A stretch of DNA of 64,000 nt from NCBI GenBank assembly GCA_963575745.1, contig CAUYUJ010011447.1, positions 647,501 to 711,500 on the forward strand, read 5' to 3'. This stretch comes from Prorocentrum cordatum. Taxonomy: Eukaryota > Sar > Dinophyceae > Prorocentrales > Prorocentraceae. A program made the translations under genes and the position numbers. The notes below the pieces were generated by a model. It was not told the DNA's origin. It saw nothing but the letters and a program-made list of their open reading frames with translations, and searched no databases. Below, in pieces: positions 36,640 to 46,440 of the stretch (positions are counted from its first letter, which is position 1; every line of letters starts with the position of its first letter).

Positions 36640-36890
36640 TTTTCCTTCTCCTCCTCCTCCTCCTCCTCCTCCTCCTTCTCTACCCATTATACCCCTTCTA
36701 CCCCTTCTGCCCCTTCTGCCCCCCATCCTCTTCTCATGCCCTATCTTCTCCTCTTCCTCCTCCTCCTCCTCCTCTTCCTCCTCCTCCTCCTCCCCATCCT
36801 CCTACTCCCCACTCCCCGACCTTCCTCCTCCTCCTCCTCCTCCTCCACCTCCATCTCCTCATCGTTCCTATCGTTCCTCCTCCCTCCTCC
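36640..36890. repeat. CTCCTC pyrimidine tract
   Basis: About 250 bp of (CTC)n-rich DNA immediately upstream of the plus-strand pseudogene. It could be an intron of the former gene. Confidence 0.9.
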
Positions 36891-36899
36891 TTCTTCTGC

Positions 36900-38030
36900 T
36901 ACACCCTCGTCCTGGAGGATGACATGCTGGGTAAGGCGCAGGATGGATTGCGCTTGTATGAGGCGGAGCAGGAGGCTATCATTGACAAATTCCTCTTGGC
37001 GCTGCAGCCTGTCGCATCCCGGCTGAGGAACGCGATGGCGTTCTTCCTCGGCGATGCCGACTTTGGAGTGCGACATCGGTGGCGTGGACCACGGAGTCGC
37101 GCGTGGGCGAACGGAGCCTTGACGGGTTCGGCAACATTGCGAACGTGAAGAAGCAAGAGCGTCCCGTGCTCCCACCCTTTCAAGTACTTGCCGTGCTGGA
37201 GGGCTGGCAAGAGCGCTGACATCACCGAGCGATGGGCGGACTACATCGATGCTGCGTCCCTGACGACCGTGGGTCCCTGGACCTCCAGAGCGAGAGGCAG
37301 CGCATGCAGGAGGCGGCGCAGAGCCTACCCAGCGACGGCGACGGCGTGCTGGAGGCGCAGAGCGTCTTTGAGGAAAGACGGGAGGAACCCGTACAGCATG
37401 GAAGGGCTCATGACGGAGTCCGTAGCCGAACCATCCTGGCGGGGCTCATTGAGGGGCCTGTGGTGCTGGCACGGGGCGGTGCCGAGACCGAGGCGGGCTC
37501 GGACGTGAGTTTCCAGGCGGAGGCGTTCGTGAAGAGCAAGCTGGAGGTGCAGGACGTGCAGGGCAGCGCGCTCGGTATGCTCCACAACGAAATCCTGCTC
37601 TCGAAGGCGGTCCTGGCGTGGCGGACGACGCATGGTGTCGTTACCCAGCGCCGTCGTAACGCGTCTCGCTTTGTGAACGAACTAGAGGCCACGGAAACAA
37701 ATCCGTTTTCTCCTGGGCGGTCTTGGGTTTGCGGAACAACTTGGTCGTCGTCCAGATACGTCGTACTGGGATTGACTTGATGGACAAGCTGGAGGTCCTT
37801 CGTGGACCAACTCGGCATGGCCTGGACAAATGGCAGCGGCTGGCGGTTGCACCTCGCGGAGTGAACGTGAACTGCAGGACATGCTGGCGCTGCTCCAGTC
37901 GACGCTCGACGCGGCGGATTCGTTCGAAGGTCTGCTTCAAGTTTTGGGGCGTTTTCGGAGTACGTACTGCGTGTGGGGATGAAGTACGTAGCGCCCTGCG
38001 TGCTGGAGAACGCAAGGTGGAGATGCGGTG
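36900..38030 (+). pseudogene. Frameshifted unknown gene
   Basis: Protein-like segments follow each other on the plus strand but in different frames: LRLYEAEQEAIIDKFLLALQ (about 36949-37008); VAWTTESRVGERSLDGFGNI with VLPPFQVLAVLEGWQE (37077-37215); ADITERWADYIDAASLTTVG (37217-37275); MEGLMTESVAEP (about 37400); ILAGLIEGPVVLARGG with KSKLEVQDVQGSALGMLHNE (37435-37600); FVDQLGMAWTNGSGWRLHLA (37800-37860); ELQDMLALLQSTLDAADSF (37870-37930); EYVLRVGMKYVAPCVLE (37960-38010). At least six frame changes without splice-like junctions indicate a decayed gene, unless the assembly has indel errors. I do not recognise the family. Confidence 0.55.
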
Positions 38031-38039
38031 TGCGGCGAC

Positions 38040-38754
38040 GGCGTCGTCCGACAATCCGCCGACGGAGCAAGTGGATGTGCGCCGCGGTCGTGACGAGGCC
38101 GCTGGCGGCGCTGGGATGTTTGAAGGCGGGACAGCGGCAAGACAATACCAAACAAGACGAGCTGTGAGTTGGATGCCTCCAGCTCTCCTCGCCTCGTGCT
38201 CCCCTCCTCGGCCAGGCCTGCTCTGCGCTGGGAATGATGCGTGTGGACGTGTCGGGGAAAGCCGACTTGGGGTGAACGTGCGGAACCTGCGTCGGCGGTG
38301 GGGCATGTCGAGCTGGGTGTTGCGGTGCCAACTTGGGCTGGCCTTCCGTCGTTGTGTGTAGCACGGCCCCACTCAGAATCGCATTCCCGAATTGCCAAGA
38401 AGACGGCGCACGAATGGGGCGTCACGAAATCGAGTCGTGTTCGGGGCCTCGGCTTTCGGCTCCGCGTGCGGGGTGGCTGCGCTTCGCTTCGGGTGCGTTT
38501 CCCGAATGACTCCCTGCGCCTTATGTTTCTAGAAATACATGTTGTGCAACACATGTGTAACAACCCATGGAATGACATACCTATGGTGCGATCTACGTTG
38601 TGCAATCAAGGCGGTGCCATGTATTTTTGTTCCCAATGACTTGTCAACTCCACTGCCTGCGCAATCATCCCAGTCGCCCAACCGCAACTTGGTTCGCTGG
38701 CGAATGCAATGACTGCTTGGCGCTGGCTGGCGCATGGCTGACGCTGCTTATCGT
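38040..38754. other. No gene recognised
   Basis: Downstream flank of the pseudogene with short overlapping frames. ACATGT-type palindromes occur near 38535-38570. Confidence 0.5.
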
Positions 38755-38840
38755 CCTCCCTACCCCCTTCACTTCCCTTCCTCCTCCTCCTCTTCCTCCT
38801 CCTCCTCCTCCTCCTCCTCCTCCTTCTCTTTCTCCTCCTT
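38755..38840. repeat. CTCCTC microsatellite
   Basis: (CTC)n-rich run of about 80 bp. Confidence 0.95.
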
Positions 38841-38949
38841 TCGGCGCGTGAGAGATCGGGACCTACGAACTGGCGCCCTAGGTGAAGGAGGCCTTGGACG
38901 GTGCAAAATTTAGCCTGGAAGCCATTTCACGTCCTCAGGGTCCCATCCA

Positions 38950-39340
38950 TCAGGGCCCCATCATCGAGCCCCAGATCCTTGTCCTCCTCCTGCTGCCCCC
39001 CTGGGGGCCACAATGGTGTCTTGACGACTGCCTTGTGCTCTCCTTGGCCTCGTCCAGCACCTTGACCAGATCGGCGTACACCGTGACAGCCGATTGAACT
39101 CCATGAAAGATCTGCCGTTGACTTTCCTGCAACGTCTGGTTTTCTGGTGAGGTAAGTCGTTCTCTTCCAGTGGCACTCCAAAGAAACCACCATTCCTCCC
39201 ACAACAATTGCGATATCCGACATATTGCCGTCGAGCACGTGGCGAATGTTGATACGAGTAGCCGCGGTCGCCTGAGGCGCAAACTGCTGGCACACCGAAC
39301 TGTAAAACTGGCCGGCACGGCCCGTGTGGAGGAGACGAGC
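38950..39340 (-). CDS. Possible exon pair or frameshifted fragment, unknown
   Basis: The minus strand reads CQQFAPQATAATRINIRHVL and SDIAIVVGGMVVSLECHW (about 39295-39160). In another frame it reads QIFHGVQSAVTVYADLVKVL (about 39110-39050). Both have ordinary protein composition. A short intron near 39120-39160 or a frameshift could join them. I do not recognise the product. Confidence 0.35.
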
Positions 39341-39674
39341 GCACCAGATTCTTCAGCTCCCTCCACTAACCCTTGGGCGCGCTTGCTAAAGACGAAGAGC
39401 AGGGCGGCGCAGCAGGAAGAGGAGGAGGAGAAGGACGGAAGAGCCCTGCAGTAAGGAGAGGAGGAGCAGGGACGAGGACGATGACCCTCCTGGAGCGAGA
39501 AGGAGGGCGCTCCGCGTGGGCATCCGCCCCCCATGGCCTGGAGGATCCGGGCGACAAAGGCCTCGACCGCATCGGGCCAGTGGTCGCTGCTCCCCCGCAC
39601 GCTGACGCGCCTATGGCGGAGCGGGGCGGCGACGACGAGGACGACGAAAGCGACGACGACGAAGAAGAATAGGA

Positions 39675-39735
39675 ACAAGAGAAAGAAGGAGATGGCGAAG
39701 AGATCTGTGGAGATCCCCCAAAGGCGCCAGGGCAC
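39675..39735 (-). repeat. Dispersed module, copy 1 (encodes ISTDLFAI + hydrophobic run)
   Basis: The minus strand reads GGATCTCCACAGATC followed by a Phe/Leu/Val-rich stretch. A close relative lies at 42800-42890. Confidence 0.5.
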
Positions 39736-39794
39736 ACGCCGGGGTGCTAGGGGACGCCCCACGGACGAGCGATGTTGGCCTGCGACGCACTCTA

Positions 39795-40800
39795 CTGCGA
39801 CAAGCGTTTGGCTCGAGACATCCTCAACAAATCCTCATGTTCGACATCTGCCTGGGCGATCTGGGCACGTCAAAGCAAACGTCTCGCTCGAGACCTTCTG
39901 AACACGTCCTCATGCTAGACATCCGCTTGGGCGAACTGGATACGTGAAAGCCAGCGTCTCTCTCGAGAGAGAGACATCCTCAACATCACCTTATGTTAGA
40001 CATCCGCCTGAGCGACCTGGACACGAGGAACCAAACGTCTCCCTCGAGACGTTCTGACCACCCTCTCATGCTAGACCTCAGCCTGAGCGACCTGGACACG
40101 TGAAACCATGCGTTTCGCTCAACGCATCCCCAACACATCCTCATTCTAGACATCCGCCTGGGGTACCTGTACACACGAAAACGAAAGGTTCGCTCGAGAC
40201 ATCCTCCGACCACCTTCATGTTAGACATCCGCCTGGGAGACCTGGGCACGTGAAAAACAAGCGTTTCGCTCGACACATCCTCAACATCTCCTCATGCTAG
40301 ACATCCGCCTGAGCGACCTGGACACGCGAAAGCAAGCGTCTCGCTCGAGGCATTCTCAACGCAACTTCATGTTGCACATCTGCCTGGGTGCTTTGGGCGC
40401 GCTGGGTACTTGAATGCGAGCGTCTCGCTTGAGACCTTGTCAACGCATCCTCATGTAAGACATCCGCTTGGGCGATCTGGACACGTGCAAGCAAGCGTCT
40501 GTCTCGAGACATCCTCAACAAATGCACATCCGCCTGGGCGACCTGGACACGTGAAAGCTCACGTTTTGCTCAACGCATCCTCAACGCATACTCATGCTAG
40601 ACATCCACCTGGGCGACATGGACAAGCGACAACAATCGGCACCAAGCGTCTCTCTCGAAACACGTCTTCAACACATCCTCATGCTAGACATCTGTCTGGA
40701 CGACTTGGACGCGTGCAAACAAGCGAATCGCTCAAGACATCCTCAACAAATCCTGATGTAAGCTAGCTGCCTGGGCAACCTGGAGGCGTCAAACCAAGCG
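39795..40800. repeat. 75-bp tandem array, about 13 units
   Basis: The phrase AGACATCCGCCTGGGCGACC recurs with anchors near 39845, 39920, 40001, 40076, 40151, 40226, 40302, 40377, 40461, 40527, 40602, 40689 and 40765; most steps are 75 bp. One plus frame shows a 25-residue repeat with H-P-P-G-R-P-G-H-V-K, but stops interrupt it. Confidence 0.9.
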
Positions 40801-41149
40801 TCTCGCTCGGAACATCCTCAAGACCTAGGCACGTGAAAACAACATGTCACCTGACCCATCCTCTGCAGTTCCGTCCCCAGGAAAGGAACGATCTATAGCA
40901 CAAGACGCATGTCGCTAGACATATCCCGAACAAAATATGCAAACCAGGCGTTTCGCGCGAGACATCCACAACACAAGAAACGTCTTAAAGCACCATGTGT
41001 GTTATCGATCGGACTTTCACGAACCAGCGTTTCATTCATTCTCGGGCCCACCTCGACCTCGTTATTCTTCGCAGATTACATTCGCCGGCCCACCTCAAGT
41101 CGAGGCCAGGGGGAAAACAACTGAAGCCTAGGCTTGAGCTCCTTTCCAA
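40801..41149. other. Spacer between the 75-bp and 90-bp arrays
   Basis: A degenerate end of the 75-bp array followed by unique DNA. No gene was seen. Confidence 0.5.
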
Positions 41150-41920
41150 GGAAAACACATGGGTGGCGGGAGCGCATGCGAACTGCGCCACTGGGACCTT
41201 CGGTGGAGCCTCTATGGGGCCACGATGCGCGTGAGGGATGTGCCGACATGGGTGGCGGGGAAACATGCGAACTGCACCACTGGAACCTTCGGTGGAACTC
41301 CCTGTCGAGTCACGAAACGCGTGCGGGGTGTGCCGAAATGGGTGGCGGGACGCATAAGCACTGCGCCACTGTGCCCTTGGATGGAGATCCCTTTGAGGCC
41401 ACGAAGCGCGCGAGGGGCATGCCAACATGGATGGCGGGGACGCATGCTAACTGCGCCACTGTGCCTTTCGGTGGAGCTTCCTATGGGGCCACGAAGGGCG
41501 TGAGGGGTGTACCGAAATGAGTGGCGGCGACGCATGCGGACTGCGCCCCTGGGACATTCAATGGAACTCCCGATGGAGCCACGAGACGTCTGAGGCGCGT
41601 GCCGACATGGGCAGCGGGGTCGCATGCGAACTGCGCCACTGGAACCTTGCATGGCGTTTCCGATGGGGCCGCGAGAGTGTCAAGGATGTACCCACATGGG
41701 TGGCGAGGGCGCATGCGACCTGCACTGATGGGACCTTCGGTGGAACTCCCTTTGGGCCCACGACGCGTGTGATGGGTGTGCCGAAATGGGTGGCGGGGAC
41801 GCATGCGAACTGCGCCACTGAAACCTTCGGTGGAACTCCCTTTCGGGCCAAGAAACGTGTGGTAGGATGTGTCAACATAGGTGTCGTGGACGCATGCTGA
41901 CTGTACCACTGGGACATTCA
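41150..41920 (+). repeat. 90-bp tandem array, about 9 units
   Basis: The anchor GGGTGGCGGGGACGCATGCG recurs near 41161, 41250, 41340, 41430, 41520, 41610, 41699, 41788 and 41879. The plus strand stays open over two long frames (to 41520 and to about 41900) as a 30-residue repeat, roughly V-P-K-W-V-A-G-T-H-A-N-C-A-T-x-x-F-G-G-T-P. One stop separates the frames. No start or splice context favours translation. Confidence 0.9.
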
Positions 41921-41934
41921 GTGCATCACCCTAA

Positions 41935-41976
41935 TGCTGGTGATGATGACGGCCATGATATTGATGATGATGATGC

Positions 41977-42022
<46 letters not shown>

Positions 42023-42024
42023 AT

Positions 42025-42115
<91 letters not shown>

Positions 42116-42215
42116 AATGACGATGACGAAGACGATGACGATAATGATGGTTCTGATGACGACGAGGGTGATGATGAGATGATGCTGATGATGCTGATGA
42201 TGCTGACGAGAGGGG
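41935..42215. repeat. GAT trinucleotide microsatellite
   Basis: About 280 bp of (GAT)n with a few GAC, CTGAT and TAT interruptions, directly after the 90-bp array. Confidence 0.97.
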
Positions 42216-42359
42216 GAAGGAGGGGGGGCAGGAGGAGGAGTAACGTCACGCGGGGCGCTCTTTCCAAAACGAGGATCCAAGACAACAGGATGGTTGGGAC
42301 AAACACCGCTCTGAGAGCGTTCCCGAAAGCTCTGGAAAGCATGTACTATCCTCCTAACC

Positions 42360-42475
42360 CCTCGCCCCTACTCCTCCTGTTCCTCCTCATCCCTCCTCTT
42401 CCTCCAAGTGCCCCTCCTCCTTCTCCTCCTCGCCCTCCTCATCCCCCCCTTCCGCCTCCTCCTCCTCCTGCGATC
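42360..42475. repeat. CTCCTC-rich pyrimidine tract
   Basis: (CTCCTC)n-like run. Confidence 0.9.
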
Positions 42476-42600
42476 ACATTCATAAGGCATCACCCTCCAA
42501 ATGGATAAGGCTCAAGCTTGCGACGAATACCTCAAATCTGCGAAATGGCCCACGACGACCATCCACAATCATCAGCCCCTCACCGGCACAAGCAAAGCAA

Positions 42601-42910
42601 CTACCGACCCGTGATCACCCACGATTGCCCCAAGACAGCCCCGTCAGAGACTGCGACGAACCCCCGAAACACCACAGTAACTGCGACCCCCTCAGTAATA
42701 CAAGCCACAACAAACGGCATCGCACTAACCCCCATGACTCGGGCAATCGACAGAGGTGCCACGAGAAGGGCCGGCGGAATGAGCGAAGCGATTAAATCAT
42801 AACAAGACCATGCTAACAAAAATAAGAGGAATAAGGAGGAGAAGACGAAGGCGGCGATGACGAAGGGATCTGTGGAGATCCTCAGAAGATTCTGGAGGCT
42901 CACGGGGGTC
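42601..42910 (-). CDS. Possible hydrophobic protein fragment
   Basis: A minus frame reads RISTDPFVIAAFVFSSLFLL, then SCYDLIASLIPPALLV and ARVMGVSAMPFVVACITEGV, giving two or three possible membrane segments. Its start shares the ISTD module with 39675-39735. No ATG or splice context is convincing. Confidence 0.3.
42800..42890 (-). repeat. Dispersed module, copy 2
   Basis: Shares GGATCTCCACAGATC and the following hydrophobic-coding stretch with 39675-39735. Confidence 0.5.
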
Positions 42911-44685
42911 CTCAGACGCTCTGGGATTCCTCCAGATGCCCCCGCCTCTGTCCTCCTCCTCTCTCCTCCGCCCACAAGCACGGTCGAGACATAGCCCCAG
43001 TAACCGCAGGTCCAGAGCGTGAGCCCCCTCGTCGAGGGCCCAGGGCCCGGTGGAGACGACAGGGACGAACAGAGTGCCAATTCGGACGGCCCAGACATGG
43101 AACACGTGAGGGTGCGCCTCCGAAGCTAGCCCTCGCAAGGGTGACCAATTGAAGAGGGCATGGGGCGCCTCAGAGGGGACCGGCCCCGGCTTGGAACATT
43201 CTAAGCGGGCATCTAAGGAGGCAAAAGACGAGGCGCCGTGTTGGAAGCCCCCGCTCCTCGCCATGTGCACATTTGCAAGGCGAGAAATTCGGGACGCATC
43301 TTTCCAGAGAACTGCGAGACTAAATTATTGACATCGAATTTCTGCACAGACCGTGGACATGCGGAACAGGCAATTTATGCCGCTGACTGGACCTGCGCGT
43401 ACGTACGCTACTCACGCTCTTATGGTGCTTTGCTCGTGTTCCACTCACTCCTGGCTGGTGCTGGCCTTGAGGTGCGAACGCGGGACCCTGAACATGGAAG
43501 CTTTGAGAGACGGAGCATGGAAGCACCCGAACTCCATCTCCCTTGAAGGATCCAAGACGCGCAGTTTGCAGTGTCTCTCCGCAGAAGAGCAGCAAGGAAA
43601 GAGAGAGCGATACCGATCTATACATATGAGACAAGAACTTATAGAGAGACAGAGCCTGTCCAGAAGATGGGGGCATGGCCTACGAGCTAATACATGATTC
43701 TGCGGTGCAGGTCTGACGCGCACGCAGAGCAACAAGAGAGAACGAACTCACCAGCGAAAAAATCTGCACACAAAGACACACTGTGCACGAACGCTACAGA
43801 GAAAGTGGTTTGACAACGACGGCAAACTTAGACAATTGCTCCGCGCTCCGGGAGTCTGGGCGCTCATCTGGTCAACGGGGCGTTCGGCTAGGGTCTCCAT
43901 TTGGCACGGCGTGGCCCCCGAGTGACGAATCCGCCAACCCTGTTGGCGTGTGTGAGGAGGTAACGGCGTCCCATCCAGCTCCAGTGCGAATTTTGCGCGC
44001 CATGCGCTTCAACCCAAAGGAAACAGCCTACCGCGGAAGGGTCTCCACGCGCGTCAACCTGACTGCAGGGGGGGACATCCCACTTACGAATGGTTTCAAC
44101 AATCGTGGGGCCATGTGGCCTCCAAGATGGTGCTATATGGCCCAAGTTGGCTCCAGATGGCCTCCAGCATGCGTAGTAGAAGTCCCACGACGGCCCCAAG
44201 ACGGTTCGAAATGGCCACGGTGTTTCCAAGGACCTCCAGCCGCATCAAGCAGGTCCGCAAAATCTCCGAGAGGCACCCCTGACATCCCCGCGATGCCTCT
44301 TGGGGTTGAGGCCTCAAAAACGCCTGAAAGATGCACCCGAGGCGGAGAGGCATGCACCCCCAAGGGGCCACTGAGTCCCCTTGCCTTATGTTGCTCCCAT
44401 CGTATTGAGGACCACAGCCCAGAATTAGTGTCGCGCATACCGAATAGTATCAAAACAGCGTCTGCCCGACACGCTAGCGAAGTTTCGAATGAGTATCGCC
44501 TACCAGGGCTCAAAATTCTTTCTGGCGGTGAAGGCTCAACTTGGCTGGGACATGATAACTCTTGCCCGCCACCCAGCACAGAGCTCTGTCTCTTCTCCAG
44601 GCTCGAGGTGCTCCCCAGGCCGTTCTGGGAAATAGAAGTCGGCGTTCACTCGTGCGCCCCTCGGCTCCCTCGCAGACTTCCCCAA
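42911..44685. other. No gene recognised
   Basis: Short frames on both strands. A block at 44110-44220 (CCAAGATGGTGC, CCAAGTTGGC, CCAAGACGGTTC) resembles the CCAAGAGG-type repeat. Confidence 0.5.
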
Positions 44686-44689
44686 GGGC

Positions 44690-44875
44690 GCCTAACTTCG
44701 CGCTTCGCTTTGCGCGGGGCGCGAAGCGCCAACAACTTCGCGCTTTTGCGCCGCCCCCCCCCCACCCTGGGGTAAGACGAGGGGCTCTCGAAGCGCGAAG
44801 CGCAAATAGCTTCGCGCCTCGCTGTGACGTTGCCCAGACCGCGAAGCGCGAAGTGCGAATAACTTCGCACCCTCG
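44690..44875. repeat. GCGAAGCGC / GCGCTTCGC foldback cluster
   Basis: CTTCGCGCTTCGC and its complement GCGCGAAGCG alternate at least six times, so many stems of 8-10 bp can form. A frequent phrase is GCGAAGCGC + AAATA + CTTCGCG. Confidence 0.8.
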
Positions 44876-44949
44876 GGGGAGCCCTTGATTCCCAGGATCT
44901 CCCGATGCCCCCTCAGGGCCGGCAGAACTGGCCGCAAGGCCTCTTCCAA

Positions 44950-45165
44950 AGGATCGATGCGTGGAGACGTACAGTCGGGGGGACGTAAGACTCGAGTTTG
45001 CGGGACTCGTATTGGCTTAACGGGGCCGTTGACAAAAATGACGAGACTCGGTCTGAAACTTGACGCGAACTCCCGCTGCAAACATCTCGCGAAAACTGGA
45101 CCGTCAAAATCAAGAATGGACTCATCAAAAAGCGAAGGCAAAGTCGAATTCCGGCGCACTCGAGT
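44950..45165. repeat. Dispersed repeat pair A, copy 1
   Basis: Matches 50590-50770 in the same orientation. Shared blocks are GGAGACGTA, AAAATGACGAGAC, CAGTCTGAAA/CGGTCTGAAA with TTGACRCGAA, CGCTGCARACAT and CGGCRCAYTCGAGT. Copies are clearly diverged. Confidence 0.7.
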
Positions 45166-45244
45166 CTGACGCTTTCCCGATACAGCAGGTGAATGCCGTC
45201 ACGACGTCGACTCGAGTTTCGGCCATCGCCTGAAGTGCTCAACA

Positions 45245-45700
45245 TTAAACGGTATTCGTTTTCCGCGATCCCCAAAGACTCTCAACACAACCAATATGAT
45301 GTATGGGCTTTGCGTTCTGTGTTGTTTTCTGAGCGTCCCAGGGCCAGAAGCGGGCCACTGGAGGGTGTTCATTCTTGACCGCTCGCGCCAGCGTCGCGGC
45401 CGCGCCGAGGCGGCAAACCACGTGGGTAATAAACCCCTGGCAGCGATATCGCAAGTTCCCGAGCAGGGTGGGGGTCCCGATCATCGATGAATGGGCGACC
45501 AGGGGTCGACGTCTCGATGCTTCCTCCTTAAGCCAATCCCTCTCCTGCCAATATACTCCTCCTCCTGCTCCTCCTTCTCCTTCTCCGAAAGCCTCCAGAA
45601 TTCTCTCCAGGGTTCCCGAGGCCCGGAAAGCACACAAAAAACACAACATCAGTGCTATGAGCATAGCTCATCGTAGCCTCGTTGCGGTTGTAACATGAAT
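45245..45700 (-). CDS. Possible exon, unknown
   Basis: The minus frame reads YWQERDWLKEEASRRRPLVA, STHSSMIGT-like sequence and LGNLRYRCQGFITHVVCRL with ordinary composition. It lies downstream, on the same strand, of the broken gene at 46441-48391 and could be one of its 3' exons. There is no firm boundary. Confidence 0.3.
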
Positions 45701-45719
45701 GGTGCATGCTTGTTCTCTC

Positions 45720-45800
45720 CTTGTTGACGGGGCCAGGGTTGACATCCGTCTCCGTGTCAAGGCCACACGCAGGCCCAGACAGGCCTCGCACCCTGAGGAA
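45720..45800 (-). other. 2A-like peptide motif in a minus frame
   Basis: A minus frame reads CGLDTETDVNPGPVNKE. The end E-T-D-V-N-P-G-P is close to the ribosome-skipping consensus D-x-E-x-N-P-G-P but with D and E swapped. The surrounding frame is weakly supported. Confidence 0.3.
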
Positions 45801-46440
45801 CCCACTCAGGGCTCTACTGAGCTCAGGCATGGTTTGGAGCAGGTGCCTGGCTCTGCATGTAGGGCTCTGGGCACGGTAAGTCTCGTTCGAGTCTCTCCTC
45901 CTTGACTTGCCCTGCTCGCCTGCATGCTTCCGACGCCCCTCCTGATGGGCATCAAGCTTCGAAGGCTGGTGGTGGGGACCGTGTCCTGGCGGCGGCGTGC
46001 GGTGCTTCTCCTGTTGATGTGGAGGTGGCCTCCTCCCACGCGCTCACACCGCCCCGCAGTGGTGCGGACGCGGAGGAGGCCGCCCGCGAGGGGGGCGCCC
46101 ACGTCAGGCATGTCATGGTCTGGCGAAGGCACCTGCCACCGTGCTGCATCCCCCCTCGTCGGATCCGATCGATCGGTCCGCCCGCGTCTGGACCCTGGGG
46201 ACAGCACGGGCTTGTCGGCCCAGGGCTTGCCGGCGCCCGCGCGACCGTGGGGGCGAGGTTTCGGTCCGCTATCCTGGGGATCGTTCTGTTCGGCAGTATG
46301 TTTCCTCTGAACCTACTGTCCAACTGCAGGCCCCAGAGGGTGCTGCGCTCGCAATCGCGGCTGTGACCGTCTCTGTCTCCGATCGGAGTGTCCTGATCTC
46401 TCCTTGGTGCCGCCTGGTACTCGTTGCGGTCGTTGTTGGC

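Noticed and set aside
39795-41920. CRISPR-like arrays
   Set aside because: The units are simple tandem repeats without unique spacers, in eukaryotic DNA and without cas genes.
41918-42280. Poly-Ile, poly-Ser, poly-Met and poly-Asp frames
   Set aside because: Translations of the GAT microsatellite.
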